A stretch of 64,000 nucleotides of DNA from Actinomyces respiraculi (GCF_014595995.2 NZ_CP063989.1:2170001-2234000); one strand, 5' to 3'; shown: positions 25,418 through 34,612, counted from the first letter of the stretch. Translations and numbers: made by a program. The notes: generated by a model not told the origin, from the letters alone.

Positions 25418-27325
25418 TTACAGGTAGTGACGCTGCGGCTTGCGGTCCTCGACGTAGCGCTCGTAGGCCTGCTGCGTGGACTCCAGGCGCGAGACACCGG
25501 AGACCGGCACGTCCCACCAGGAGGAGGCGGGCGGGTTGGGGCCCATGAGGTCGGTCTCGATGTGGATCATCGAGGCGCGGTCGTCGGCGTGAGCCTGGGC
25601 GTAGGCCTCGCGGAACTCCTCGATGGAGGACACGCGGTAGACCTTGAGCCCCCAGGACTCGGCATTCGCGGCGATGTCCACGCCCGCGACCGGCTCGGTG
25701 TCCTGCAGGTGACTGCCCGCACCGCGCTGGCGGTACATCGTGCCGAAGCGCTGCGAGCCGCGCGACTGAGACAGCGCCCCGATGGAGGCGAAGCCGTAGT
25801 TCTGCAGCAGGACGTAGATGACCTTGACGCCCTCCTGGACCACCGTGGCCAGCTCCATGGGCAGCATCTGGTAGGTGCCGTCACCGACGATGGCCACGAC
25901 CTCGGACTCCGGGCGGGCGAGCTTGCAGCCCAGGCCCGCGGGGACCTCGTAGCCCATGCAGGAGAAGGCGTACTCGACGTGGTACTGCACGGGCGTGCGC
26001 GCCTGCCACAGCGCCTGGAGGTCACCGGGCATGGAGCCGGCGGCGTTGATGACGATGTCCTCGTCGCCCATCAGCTCGTTGAGGGCCCCGAAGACCTCGG
26101 TCTGGGCGGGCAGCGGGCCGTGACCCAGGTGGTAGCACTCGCGGGTGCGCTCATGCCAGGCCCTGCGCTCGGCCTCGACCTCGGCGGCGTACTCCTCGCT
26201 CACGTGGTAGCCGTCGAGGGCCTCGGTCAGGGCCACGAGGGCCTCGCGGGCGTCGGCGACGAGCATCTCGGCCGACTCCTTGGCCGCGTCGAAGGCGCGG
26301 ACATTGATGTTGACGAAGGCGACGTTCGGGTCCTTGAACTGGGTCTTGGAGGCCGTGGTGAAGTCCGAGTAGCGGGTGCCGATGCCGATGACCAGGTCCG
26401 CCTTGTCGGCGATGTGGTTGCCGGAGTCGCCGCCGGTGGAGCCGACCCCGCCGATGGCGCAGGGGTGGTCGTAGTTGATGGCGCCCTTGCCGGCCTGGGT
26501 GTCCGCCACGGGGATGCCGGTGGCGGTGGCGAAGGCGCGCAGCTCCTCGCTGGCCTCGGAGTAGATGGTGCCTCCGCCGGCGATGACCATCGGGCGCCTG
26601 GCGGCCCGGATCATGGCGACGGCGCGCGCGAGGGCGGCGGGCTCGGCCGGTGGCCGGCGCACGTGCCACACCCGCTTGCGGAAGAGCTCGACCGGCCAGT
26701 CGTGCACCTCGGCCTGAACGTCCTGCGGCATGGCGATGACGACGGCACCGGTCTCGGCCGGGTCGGTGAGCACGCGCATGGCGTTCAGGAGCGAGGGGAT
26801 GAGCTGCTCGGGCCGGTTGATGCGGTCGAAGAAGCGCGAGACGGGGCGGAAGGCGTCGTTGACGGTGATGTCGAGCGTCGTCGGGTCCTCGAGCTGCTGG
26901 AGCACCGGGTCCGGCACGCGGGTGGCGAACTGGTCCGAGGGGAACAGCAGGACCGGCAGGCGGTTGGTGGTGGCCAGGGCGGCGCCGGTGACCATGTTGA
27001 GCGAGCCCGGGCCGATGGAGGCGGTGGTCATCCAGGTCGACAGGCGGTTCTTGACCTTGGCGAAGGCGGCGGAGGCGTGGACGGCGCTCTGCTCGTTGCG
27101 GGCCATGATGTAGGGCATCTCGCCCTCGCCCTCGTCGGGGGCGATCTCGTTCTGGAGAAGCGCCTGGCCCAGGCCGGCGACGTTGCCGTGCCCGAAGATG
27201 CCGAAGGCGCCCTCGATGAGCCGCTGCTCGACGCCGTCGCGCTCGGAGTACTGGTTGGTGAGGAACCGGATTGTCGCCTGGGCGACGGTCAGGCGGATGG
27301 TGCCCGCGTAGGCTTCGTTGCTCAC
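25418..27325 (-). CDS. iolD: 3D-(3,5/4)-trihydroxycyclohexane-1,2-dione hydrolase
   Basis: A 635-residue thiamine-diphosphate enzyme that opens the inositol ring, giving 5-deoxy-D-glucuronate. N-terminal RLTVAQATIRFLTNQY and GIFGHGNVAGLGQAL, and the ThDP motif starting GDGTYQMLPMELATVV and ending near LLQNYGF (about 480-510), are diagnostic. The GTG at 27325 (SNEAYAGTIRL) with AGAGAGAAG upstream gives the usual family length. It follows iolB by 86 bp. Its stop is 34 bp from brxA, the point where the BREX block joins the inositol operon. Confidence 0.94.
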   Translation of the reverse strand: MSNEAYAGTIRLTVAQATIRFLTNQYSERDGVEQRLIEGAFGIFGHGNVAGLGQALLQNEIAPDEGEGEMPYIMARNEQSAVHASAAFAKVKNRLSTWMTTASIGPGSLNMVTGAALATTNRLPVLLFPSDQFATRVPDPVLQQLEDPTTLDITVNDAFRPVSRFFDRINRPEQLIPSLLNAMRVLTDPAETGAVVIAMPQDVQAEVHDWPVELFRKRVWHVRRPPAEPAALARAVAMIRAARRPMVIAGGGTIYSEASEELRAFATATGIPVADTQAGKGAINYDHPCAIGGVGSTGGDSGNHIADKADLVIGIGTRYSDFTTASKTQFKDPNVAFVNINVRAFDAAKESAEMLVADAREALVALTEALDGYHVSEEYAAEVEAERRAWHERTRECYHLGHGPLPAQTEVFGALNELMGDEDIVINAAGSMPGDLQALWQARTPVQYHVEYAFSCMGYEVPAGLGCKLARPESEVVAIVGDGTYQMLPMELATVVQEGVKVIYVLLQNYGFASIGALSQSRGSQRFGTMYRQRGAGSHLQDTEPVAGVDIAANAESWGLKVYRVSSIEEFREAYAQAHADDRASMIHIETDLMGPNPPASSWWDVPVSGVSRLESTQQAYERYVEDRKPQRHYL

Positions 27326-27411
27326 AAGTGTCTTCTCTCTGGGTGTCTGTGCGTGTGTGGTGTGCCGACGGCGTGGGGGCGCCTGGGGGCTTCGGTGCGC
27401 CTGAGTGCGCC

Positions 27412-28281
27412 TCAGTACGCCATGGGCAGGCGCGGGTCGGGCAGCTGGCCCTCCCAGCTCTGCCGGATCCAGTGGTGGGACGGGTCGTCGGGGGCGAGCC
27501 ACACGAGGTCCGTCTGCGGCCCGGCCATGACGTTGAGGTAGTACATGTCGTAGCCGGGGGCGGCCACGCAGGGCCCGTGGTAGCCGTGGGGCACGAGGGC
27601 GACGTCGCCGTCGTGAACCTCGACGCACAGGTTGATGGGCCGCTCCGGTGACGAGGCGTAGGTGCGGTGCAGGCCGAATCCCGGCTCGCCGGTGGGCGAG
27701 GCGGCGATCTCGAAGTAGTAGATCTCCTCGAGCTCGCGCTCGTCGTCGGTGTTCTCCTCGTGCTTGTGCGCCGGGTAGGAGGACCAGTTGCCGCCCGGGG
27801 TGATGACCTCGGTGACAAGCAGGCGGGAGGTCTCCACGTCGTTGTTGAGGGCGTAGTTGGTGACCTGGCGCGAGCAGTCGCCCGCACCGCGGATGCCGGT
27901 GACGGCCTGCTCGCGGCCCAGGTACCGCACGGGCAGGTCCTTCTCGGCGACGGCGGAGGGGAAGGCGAAACGCCCGCCCTGCGCCGAGGTCACGGTCAGA
28001 ATCGTGTTGCGCGGGACGTAGAGGTAGTCGGTGATCTGCTTGAGAACACCGGTGCGGCCCGCGATCTCGTAGGACTGGCCGTCGACGTCGACGGTGCAGC
28101 CGCCTTCAAGGGGCAGCACGAGCAGCTCGCTGGCACCGGTGTCCAGGCTCACCGACTCGCCGGGGGCCAGGACGGCCACGCGCAGGCCGGAGAACCCCCA
28201 GCCGGCGTCGGCGGGCGTGATGTCGACGGTGAGGTTGTCGTGGCCGGTGGTGCCGGCCGGCACGTAGTGGTCGAGTGTCAT
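27412..28281 (-). CDS. iolB: 5-deoxy-glucuronate isomerase
   Basis: A 289-residue cupin that isomerises 5-deoxy-D-glucuronate to 2-deoxy-5-keto-D-gluconate. The IolB signature YPAHKHEENTDDERELEE carries the metal-binding His and Glu residues, and VALVPHGYHGPCVAAPGYDMYYLNVMAG is the second cupin motif. The ATG overlaps the stop of the upstream aldolase gene by 4 bp, showing coupled translation within the iolC-iolD unit. Confidence 0.95.
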   Translation of the reverse strand: MTLDHYVPAGTTGHDNLTVDITPADAGWGFSGLRVAVLAPGESVSLDTGASELLVLPLEGGCTVDVDGQSYEIAGRTGVLKQITDYLYVPRNTILTVTSAQGGRFAFPSAVAEKDLPVRYLGREQAVTGIRGAGDCSRQVTNYALNNDVETSRLLVTEVITPGGNWSSYPAHKHEENTDDERELEEIYYFEIAASPTGEPGFGLHRTYASSPERPINLCVEVHDGDVALVPHGYHGPCVAAPGYDMYYLNVMAGPQTDLVWLAPDDPSHHWIRQSWEGQLPDPRLPMAY

Positions 28282-29156
28282 GAGAGCAGTCCTACAGTCT
28301 GGTCGACGGCCCCGGCGACGTCGTCGTCGGGCGGGAAGAGCAGGGACCGGCCGATGACCAGGCCCTTGACGGTGGGCAGGGCCAGGGCCCTGGCCCAGGA
28401 CTCGCGCACGGCCTCGGCGTCCCGGCTCACGGCGCCGCCGAGGATGAGGGCGGGCAGGGTGGAGGCCTCCATCACGCGTTCCATGTCGGCCACGGCCGGG
28501 AGCTTGAGCCAGGTGTAGGCGCTTGTGCGGCCCAGGCCGGAGGCGATGTGCATGGAGGTGATGACGGCCTCAGGGCTGAGGTCGTTGGCCACGCGCCCCT
28601 CGCTCCAGGTGGAGATGAAGGGCTCGACCATGGCCATCACCTTGCGCTCGGCGAGCTGGTTGACGGCGTCGGCGCAGGCGGCCAGGGTGTCGACGGTGTG
28701 GGGGTCCTCGTAGTTGACGCGCAGCAGCATCTTGCCGCCGTCGAGGCCTGCATCGACCACGCCCCGGGCGTCGTAGCCGGTCATGCGGTCGTTCATCTCG
28801 AAGGTGGCGCCCGCCAGGCCGCCGCGGTTCATCGAGCCGTAGACGAGCTTGCCGTCCAGGGCGCCTAGAAGCGCGAGGTCCTCGATGAGGTCGGCGGTGC
28901 CGAGGAATCCGTTGACGCCGGGGCGCGAGAGGGCCTCGACGCAGCGGGCGAGGGTGTCCTCGCGCGAGGCCATGGCCATGGGGTCGCCTCCGGCCGCGAG
29001 CGCACCCCGGGCGGGGTGGTCGCAGGCGATGATCATGAGCTTGCCGTCACCCGTGGGCAGCGTCCCGCGGGGGCGCTCAGCCAGGACCTCGGCGATGCGG
29101 CCGGGGTCGTGGGCACGGATCTCGACGACTCTGTCAGTCAGGGGTGTGGCGCTCAT
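28278..29156 (-). CDS. Cgl0158-type class I aldolase, probable DKGP aldolase
   Basis: A 292-residue TIM-barrel aldolase of the DhnA/LacD-like group, resembling the corynebacterial Cgl0158 family from inositol clusters. Recognisable parts are LMIIACDHPARGAL near the N-terminus, GKMLLRVNYEDP (possible Schiff-base Lys region), KVMAMVEPFIS, and GLVIGRSLLFPPDDDV at the phosphate-binding end. No conventional iolJ is present, so this enzyme probably cleaves 2-deoxy-5-keto-gluconate 6-phosphate to DHAP and malonate semialdehyde (inference from position between iolC and iolB). It ends overlapping iolB by 4 bp and starts 6 bp after iolC. Confidence 0.8.
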   Translation of the reverse strand: MSATPLTDRVVEIRAHDPGRIAEVLAERPRGTLPTGDGKLMIIACDHPARGALAAGGDPMAMASREDTLARCVEALSRPGVNGFLGTADLIEDLALLGALDGKLVYGSMNRGGLAGATFEMNDRMTGYDARGVVDAGLDGGKMLLRVNYEDPHTVDTLAACADAVNQLAERKVMAMVEPFISTWSEGRVANDLSPEAVITSMHIASGLGRTSAYTWLKLPAVADMERVMEASTLPALILGGAVSRDAEAVRESWARALALPTVKGLVIGRSLLFPPDDDVAGAVDQTVGLLS

Positions 29157-29162
29157 CGCGGC

Positions 29163-30152
29163 TCACAGGTCCTTCACGTTCGGGGCGATCTCGTCACGGT
29201 AGGTGCGCATCTCGGCCAGAAGCTCGGGTTCGGTCGGCATGGCGGTGGAGCACTCCAGCCGGGCGCAGACGATGGCGCCGGCCGTGGAGGCGGCGTAGAT
29301 GGTCTTCTCCAGGGACCAGCCGGACAACAGGCCGTGGCAGACAGCGCCCCCGAAGGCGTCGCCGGCGCCGAGCCCGTTGAGGGTGGTGGCGGGGGTGACG
29401 GGCAGCTCGACACGCTCGTCGCGGGTCTTGGCGAGGGTGCCGTGCAGGCCCTGCTTGACGATGGCGATCTCGACACCGGCCTCGAGGAGGGCGTCGGCGG
29501 CCCGCTCGGGCTCGGTCTCGCCGACGGCGACGCGGCACTCCTCCCGGTTGCCGATGGCGACGGTGACCTGGGGCAGGATCTCGCTCACGTGCCGGTGGGC
29601 CTCGGCCTCGTCCTGCCAGAAGTTGGCCCGGTAGTCCAGGTCCACGATGGTGAAGGGCTTGCGGGCGCGCGCGGCGAGGGCGGCGTGGTGGGCCTGGCGC
29701 GAGGGGTCCTTGCTCAGTCCGGTGCCGGTGATCCAGAAGATCTGGGCGTTACGGACGGCGTCCATGGGGATGTCGTCGACGGTGAGCTCGAGGTCCGGGG
29801 CGGAGGGCTCGCGGTAGAAGTAGAGGGGGAAGTTGTTCGGGGGGAAGATCTCGCAGAAGGTCAGCGGGGTGTTGAAGTCGGGCTTGGTGACGACGTAGTC
29901 GTCGTAGACGCCCAACTGGCGCATCTCGCGGCACACGAAGCGGCCGAAGGGGTCGTCGCCGACGCCGGTGATGACGGCGGAGCGGTGGCGGTAGCGGGCG
30001 GCGGCGACGGCGACGTTGGTCGGGCTGCCGCCCAGGAACTTGCCGAAGGTCTCGACGTCCTCGAGGCCGACGCCGGTCTGAAGCGGGTAGACGTCGATGC
30101 CACAGCGGCCGATGGTCAGGACGTCGAGCGGCGGGGTGGTGGAGGCTGTCAT
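29163..30152 (-). CDS. iolC: 5-dehydro-2-deoxygluconokinase
   Basis: A 329-residue PfkB/ribokinase-family sugar kinase that phosphorylates 2-deoxy-5-keto-D-gluconate. The PfkB N-terminal region FLGGSPTNVAVAAARYRH and the C-terminal catalytic signature NGLGAGDAFGGAVCHGL (from about residue 257, catalytic Asp in GAGD) are clear, and GRCGIDVYPLQ is typical of IolC. It is the first gene of the iolC-aldolase-iolB-iolD unit, with a promoter at 30221-30249 and an operator just beyond. It is divergent from the gntR gene. Confidence 0.94.
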   Translation of the reverse strand: MTASTTPPLDVLTIGRCGIDVYPLQTGVGLEDVETFGKFLGGSPTNVAVAAARYRHRSAVITGVGDDPFGRFVCREMRQLGVYDDYVVTKPDFNTPLTFCEIFPPNNFPLYFYREPSAPDLELTVDDIPMDAVRNAQIFWITGTGLSKDPSRQAHHAALAARARKPFTIVDLDYRANFWQDEAEAHRHVSEILPQVTVAIGNREECRVAVGETEPERAADALLEAGVEIAIVKQGLHGTLAKTRDERVELPVTPATTLNGLGAGDAFGGAVCHGLLSGWSLEKTIYAASTAGAIVCARLECSTAMPTEPELLAEMRTYRDEIAPNVKDL

Positions 30153-30220
30153 CGTGGGGTCCCTTCCACGTCGTCGGGGCGGGTCTGGCAGGGTGGGCCG
30201 TGGCGGCCCTCATGGGGAGG

Positions 30221-30249
30221 AGACTGCCTCAGTCGCGAATCACAGTCAA
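30221..30249 (-). promoter_or_regulatory. Promoter of the iolC operon
   Basis: On the minus strand, TTGACT (30244-30249) and CAGTCT (30221-30226) are 17 bp apart, 69 bp before the iolC start. Operator site 5 is immediately upstream of the -35 box. The -10 box is weak. Confidence 0.4.
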
Positions 30250-30252
30250 GTC

Positions 30253-30267
30253 TTTGTCCGAACATTT
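30253..30267. promoter_or_regulatory. Putative inositol-regulon operator, site 5
   Basis: TTTGTCCGAACATTT lies between iolC and gntR. Its position would allow control of the iolC operon and autoregulation of gntR. Confidence 0.55.
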
Positions 30268-30308
30268 AACGTCCGACGGCGACCGGTCGGCCGGGGTGGG
30301 GCACCCAG

Positions 30309-30377
30309 CCGGCCGGGGCGACGTCGTCGGCCGACCGAGACGACGGCGAGCACCCGGCCGGGGCGACGTCGTCGGCC
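30309..30377. repeat. 24-bp direct repeat in the iolC-gntR region
   Basis: Identical 24-bp copies beginning CCGGCCGGGGCGACG occur at 30309-30332 and 30354-30377 in the 320-bp divergent intergenic region. No other structure is evident there apart from the operator, the iolC promoter and a TATATC at 30425-30430. Confidence 0.6.
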
Positions 30378-30472
30378 TGCGGGACGGCCGTGCCGCTCAT
30401 TCCCCCATCAGCGGGACCTCCCCCTATATCATGAAGCGCCCTCATCCTCGACGAAGCGACAACACCTCCGAC

Positions 30473-31249
30473 ATGGACGACTCCGCCCCCCGGCCCCCCG
30501 CGACCCTGTCCGTTCCCTACCGGCTCGAGGTCACGATCGACCGCTCCTCCCCCACGCCACTGCACGCCCAGATCTCAACGCCGCTCGCGGGACTCATCCT
30601 CGATGGGACGCTGGCGCCGGGCACCCGGCTCGAGGACGAGGTCTCCATGGCCAAGCGCCTGAAGGTCTCGCGCCCCACCGCCCGCCAGGCCCTCCAGCAC
30701 CTCGTCGACCGCGGCCTGCTGTCCCGACGTCGCGGTGCGGGCACGGTGGTCACCTCCCGGCACGTGCACCGCCCCGTGCACCTGTCGAGCCTGCTGTCGG
30801 ACCTCACTGATGCCGGCCACGCGGTCGAGACCCAGGTTCTGGTCTACGAGTGCGCGCCGACGACGCCCGAGCAGGCCGCCTGGCTCGAGGTCGAACCCGG
30901 CACCGAGGCGGTGACCATTGAGCGCCTGCGCCTGGCCGACGGCGAGCCCATCGCCCTCATGCGCAACCTTCTGCCCGCGGACCTGGCCCCCTCGCGCGAG
31001 CAGATTGAGACCACTGGCCTGTACGACTTCCTGCGGGCGCACGGCGCCACGCCGGTGACCGCCACCCAGTCCATCGGGGCGCGCAACGCGACGGCGAAGG
31101 AGGCCACGGCCCTGTCGGAGACCCGTCGCGCCGCCCTGCTGACGATGACTCGCACCGCCTACGACGGCAGGGGCAGGGTCGTCGAGTACGGCACGCACAT
31201 CTACCGCGCCTCGCGCTACTCCTTCGAGACGACGCTCTTCGCGGGCTGA
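30473..31249 (+). CDS. GntR/HutC-family regulator with UTRA domain, probable iol regulator
   Basis: A 258-residue transcription factor. The N-terminal winged helix (about 25-90) reads PLHAQISTPLAGLILDGTLAPG, VSMAKRLKVSRPTARQALQHL and VDRGLLSRRRGAGTVV. The UTRA ligand domain follows (about 110-250), with TEAVTIERLRLADGEPIALM and GRVVEYGTHIYRASRYSFE. HutC-type proteins bind GT..AC palindromes, which fits the TGTC-NN-GACA sites across the locus, including one between it and iolC. The ATG at 30473 is chosen because a TATATC at 30425 could be its -10 box, making an alternative ATG at 30431 too close. Inositol or a catabolite is the expected inducer. Confidence 0.85.
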   Translation: MDDSAPRPPATLSVPYRLEVTIDRSSPTPLHAQISTPLAGLILDGTLAPGTRLEDEVSMAKRLKVSRPTARQALQHLVDRGLLSRRRGAGTVVTSRHVHRPVHLSSLLSDLTDAGHAVETQVLVYECAPTTPEQAAWLEVEPGTEAVTIERLRLADGEPIALMRNLLPADLAPSREQIETTGLYDFLRAHGATPVTATQSIGARNATAKEATALSETRRAALLTMTRTAYDGRGRVVEYGTHIYRASRYSFETTLFAG

Positions 31250-31272
31250 CCTCTCGCGCCACTCCGGCGCAC

Positions 31273-31287
31273 TTTGTCCGTACATTT
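31273..31287. promoter_or_regulatory. Putative inositol-regulon operator, site 6
   Basis: TTTGTCCGTACATTT lies 2 bp upstream of the TTGACA -35 box of the transaldolase promoter. Confidence 0.55.
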
Positions 31288-31289
31288 GC

Positions 31290-31319
31290 TTGACAGTGGA
31301 CCGGTGACCCCGTTATCAA
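31290..31319 (+). promoter_or_regulatory. Promoter of the transaldolase-iolG operon
   Basis: A consensus TTGACA (31290-31295) and TATCAA (31314-31319) are 18 bp apart, about 60 bp before the transaldolase start. This is the best sigma-70-like promoter in the locus. Confidence 0.65.
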
Positions 31320-31380
31320 TGGGGACACGGGCCGGGCTGCGACGACGCCCCGGCCGATCCGATTCCAGGAGCACACGCTG

Positions 31381-32457
31381 ATGAGCACTGAGTACACCCC
31401 CGGGCCGCTTCTCGAGGCATCGAGGACCACCCCCACCGTCCTGTGGAACGACTCCGCCGACCCTGACGAGATCCGCCAGTCCATCGCCTTCGGCGGTGTC
31501 GGAGCCACCTGCAACCCGACCATCGCCTACACCTGCATCAACCAGAAGAAGGAGCGCTGGCTGCCCCGCATCGCCGAGATCGCCGAGGAGCGGCCTGAGG
31601 CCGGCGAGTCCGAGATCGGCTGGCAGGTCGTGCGCGAGCTGTCCATCGAGGGCGCCCGCCTGTATGAGGACATCTTCGAGGAGCACCACGGGCGCAACGG
31701 CCGCCTGTCCGTCCAGACCGACCCGCGCCTGGCCCGCAGCGCCAAGGCCCTGGCCGACCAGGCCGAGGAGTTCTCCCGGCTCGCCAAGAACATCATCGTC
31801 AAGATCCCCGCCACCAAGACCGGCATCGAGGCCATCGAGGACGCCACCTGGCGAGGCGTGTCCGTCAATGTCACCGTCTCCTTCACCGTCGCCCAGGCCG
31901 TCGCCGCCGGCGAGGCCATCGAGCGCGGGCTCAAGCGCCGCGAGGCCGAGGGCAAGGACGTGTCCACCATGGGCCCGGTCGTCACCCTCATGGGCGGGCG
32001 CCTGGACGACTGGCTCAAGATCGTCGCCGCCCGCGACCGGCTCTTCATCGACCCGGGTGTCTTCGAGTGGGCCGGCGTCGCCGCCCTCAAGCGCGCCTAC
32101 CACGAGTTCCAGGACCGCGGCCTGCGGGCGCGCGTGCTGTCCGCCGCCTTCCGCAACGTCATGCACTGGTCCGAGCTCGTCGGCGGCGACCTCGTCGTCT
32201 CCCCGCCCTTCGCCTGGCAGAAGCGCATCAACGACTCCGGTTACACGGTGGAGCCGAGGATCGACCGCCCCGTGGACCAGAGGATCATGGACGCGCTGCT
32301 GCGCGTGCCTGAGTTCGTGCGCGCCTACGAGCCCGATGGCCTGACGGTCGACGAGTTCGAGTCCTTCGGCGCCACGCGCCGCACCCTGCGCGGCTTCCTG
32401 CAGGCCGACGCCGACCTCGACGCCCTCGTGCGCGACGTCATCATGCCCCAGCCCTGA
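31381..32457 (+). CDS. Transaldolase-family protein of the inositol cluster
   Basis: A 358-residue class I aldolase of the transaldolase family. GVGATCNPTIAYTCI corresponds to the N-terminal TSNPT-type motif, IIVKIPATKTGIEAI contains the Schiff-base Lys141, and GVSVNVTVSFTVAQAVAAGEA is the conserved strand that follows. The family transfers or cleaves three-carbon ketol units. In an inositol locus it may feed triose phosphate into the pentose pathway or act on a keto-sugar intermediate (inference). It follows a strong promoter with an operator and precedes iolG by 61 bp. Confidence 0.88.
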   Translation: MSTEYTPGPLLEASRTTPTVLWNDSADPDEIRQSIAFGGVGATCNPTIAYTCINQKKERWLPRIAEIAEERPEAGESEIGWQVVRELSIEGARLYEDIFEEHHGRNGRLSVQTDPRLARSAKALADQAEEFSRLAKNIIVKIPATKTGIEAIEDATWRGVSVNVTVSFTVAQAVAAGEAIERGLKRREAEGKDVSTMGPVVTLMGGRLDDWLKIVAARDRLFIDPGVFEWAGVAALKRAYHEFQDRGLRARVLSAAFRNVMHWSELVGGDLVVSPPFAWQKRINDSGYTVEPRIDRPVDQRIMDALLRVPEFVRAYEPDGLTVDEFESFGATRRTLRGFLQADADLDALVRDVIMPQP

Positions 32458-32518
32458 GGCACGAGCCGCCAGCACCCCAGCACTACCGCACATTCACGAG
32501 ACCCAAGGAGGGGTCCTT

Positions 32519-33508
32519 ATGCTCAACATCGCCATCATCGGTGCCGGCCGCATCGGCCACGTCCACGCCCGCACCGTCGCCGCCCACCCTCAGGCCCGCC
32601 TGGCCCTCGTCTGCGACCCCTTCGGCGACGCCGCCGAAAGCCTCGCCGCCGAGTACGGCGCCCGCTCCTGCAAGGAGGCCGAGGAGGTCTTCAACGACCC
32701 CGAGATCGACGCCGTCATCGTCGGCTCACCGACCCCGCTGCACATCCCGCACCTGCTCGCCGCGGCCAAGGCCGGCAAGGCCGTCCTGTGCGAGAAGCCC
32801 ATCGCTCTGGACATCACGGACGTCGAGGCCGCCAAGGACGAGCTCGACGCGATCACAACCCCCGTGATGTTCGGTTTCAACCGCCGCTTCGACCCCAGCT
32901 TCGCCGCCGTGCGCGAGGCCGTGGCCGCCGGCCGCATCGGCGAGCTGGAGCAGCTGACGATCATCTCGCGCGACCCCGCGGCCCCGCCGGTGGACTACGT
33001 CAAGGTCTCGGGCGGCATCTTCCGCGACATGACGATCCACGACTTCGACACGGCCCGCTTCTTCCTCGGTGACATCGTCGAGGTCCACGCCGTCGGGCAG
33101 AACCTCGACGAGGCCATCAAGGAGACCGGCGACTTCGACGCCGCCGTCGTCACCCTGCGCGCCGCCTCCGGCGCCGTCGCCACAATCGTCAACAACCGCC
33201 ACTGCGCCAGCGGCTACGACCAGCGCCTGGAGGCCTCCGGCCGCGACGGCGCGCTCTTCGCCGAGAACGTGCGCGCCACGACGGTGCGCCTGTCCAACGC
33301 CGAGGTGACCGACGCCCAGGAGCCGTACCTCGACTTCTTCCTCGAGCGCTACGCCGACGCCTACCGCATCGAGCTGTCCGCCTTCATCGAGGCCGTCGAG
33401 AAGGGCACCCCCACCCCGACGACCATCGCCGACGCCGTCGCGGCCCTGCGCATCGCCGAGGCGGCCACCGAGTCCGCCCGCACGGGCACGGTCATCAGGC
33501 TCGGCTGA
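32519..33508 (+). CDS. iolG: Inositol 2-dehydrogenase (canonical IolG)
   Basis: A 329-residue Gfo/Idh/MocA enzyme closest to classical IolG. The NAD loop is IIGAGRIGHVHA; the EKP motif VLCEKPIAL has Lys93; GGIFRDMTIHDFDTARFFLG carries the catalytic Asp170/His174 region; NNRHCASGYDQRLEASG is typical of inositol dehydrogenases. It oxidises myo-inositol to scyllo-inosose with NAD. AAGGAGGGG precedes the ATG. It is the second inositol dehydrogenase in the window and lies in the transaldolase operon. Confidence 0.9.
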   Translation: MLNIAIIGAGRIGHVHARTVAAHPQARLALVCDPFGDAAESLAAEYGARSCKEAEEVFNDPEIDAVIVGSPTPLHIPHLLAAAKAGKAVLCEKPIALDITDVEAAKDELDAITTPVMFGFNRRFDPSFAAVREAVAAGRIGELEQLTIISRDPAAPPVDYVKVSGGIFRDMTIHDFDTARFFLGDIVEVHAVGQNLDEAIKETGDFDAAVVTLRAASGAVATIVNNRHCASGYDQRLEASGRDGALFAENVRATTVRLSNAEVTDAQEPYLDFFLERYADAYRIELSAFIEAVEKGTPTPTTIADAVAALRIAEAATESARTGTVIRLG

Positions 33509-33520
33509 CGCCCGGGCGCC

Positions 33521-33560
33521 ACGGGCTGGGGCGGCTCCTTCGCGGGCCGGCCCAGCCCGT
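33521..33560. terminator. Bidirectional terminator between iolG and lacI
   Basis: ACGGGCTGGG (33521-33530) and CCCAGCCCGT (33551-33560) form a 10-bp perfect stem in the 60-bp gap between two convergent genes. Confidence 0.6.
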
Positions 33561-33568
33561 CGTGCGGC

Positions 33569-34612
33569 TCAGGCGGTCGAGCCCCGCACGACCAGGTGCG
33601 GCCGGACGATGAAGGCCGAGGCGCCGTCGGCACGCTCCTCGCGGCGCACGCCCGGCGGCAGCTCGGTGATGGGGTTCTCGGTGCCGCAGTCCAGACGGCT
33701 GGCCAGGTGGCGCACGGCCAGCTCGGTGATGACGTCGACCTCCTGGCGCACAGTGGTGAGGTCGAGGGCGCTGAGCCCGGCCAGCGCGATGTCGTCAAAG
33801 CCTGCGACGGCGACGTCCTCGGGCACGCGCAGGCCCCTCCTGCGCAGCTCGAGCACGGCGCCGATGGCCACGTGGTCGTTGAAGCACAGCAGGGCCTGCG
33901 GCAGCGCGCCGCTGCGGACCAGGTCCGTCACGGCGGCGACGCCTGCGGCCTCGTCGTCGTCGCCGGGCACGACCCGCCCGGCGACGCCCCGCTCGGCCGT
34001 CGCGCTCAGGAACGCGGCAGCGCGGATACTCGAGGAGGGGGCGTCGGCGCCGTCGATGTGGACCAGGTCACTGCGGCCCCCTGACACGAGGTGGTCCACA
34101 AGCGCGCTCATGCCGCGGGCGTCGTCCGAGCGGACGATGTCCACGCCCGGGGCTTGGGACTCGCGGCACAGGGTGAGCAGCGGCAGGTCGCCGCAGGCCT
34201 GCATGAGCTCGGTGACACCGATGCGCGAGTCGACGACGACGATGCCCTCGCAGCGTTCGCGCACCAGCTCCTCGATGCCCCGGATCTCCTCGTGCCGGGG
34301 GGTGGCAGCAGCCAGGCTGAGCGCGTGCGAGTGGCGGGCTGCGGCGGCGTAGAGGCCGTCGACGAGGGCCACCTGGAAGGCCTGGCCGGGCATGTAGCTG
34401 ACCCCGATGACTCCGGTATGCCGGGCACGCAGGAGGCGCGCGGCGGGGTCCGCGACGTAGCCGAGCTCGCGGGCGATGGCGAGGATCTCCTCGCGGGTGG
34501 CCTGGGACACGCCGGGGCCACCGTTGAGGGCAGCGGAGACCGTCGAGATGGAGCGGCCGGCACGGCGCGCCACGGTCGAGATCGTCACACGCCCCTGGGA
34601 GCCCACCGTCAC
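33569..34612 (-). CDS. LacI-family transcriptional regulator
   Basis: A 347-residue LacI/GalR regulator. The N-terminal helix-turn-helix reads VTISTVARRAGRSISTVSAALNG, with the hinge helix near DPAARLLRARHTGVIGV. The periplasmic-binding-like effector domain contains IVVVDSRIG, LLCFNDHVAIGAVLELR and VAVAGFDDIALAGLS. A GTG at 34612 or two codons later could be the start; GAAGGA precedes both. It is divergent from the dehydrogenase at 34842, and a CG-centred palindrome lies between them, so it probably controls that operon and itself. The ligand is probably an inositol or a derivative (inference). Confidence 0.88.
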   Translation of the reverse strand: MTVGSQGRVTISTVARRAGRSISTVSAALNGGPGVSQATREEILAIARELGYVADPAARLLRARHTGVIGVSYMPGQAFQVALVDGLYAAAARHSHALSLAAATPRHEEIRGIEELVRERCEGIVVVDSRIGVTELMQACGDLPLLTLCRESQAPGVDIVRSDDARGMSALVDHLVSGGRSDLVHIDGADAPSSSIRAAAFLSATAERGVAGRVVPGDDDEAAGVAAVTDLVRSGALPQALLCFNDHVAIGAVLELRRRGLRVPEDVAVAGFDDIALAGLSALDLTTVRQEVDVITELAVRHLASRLDCGTENPITELPPGVRREERADGASAFIVRPHLVVRGSTA

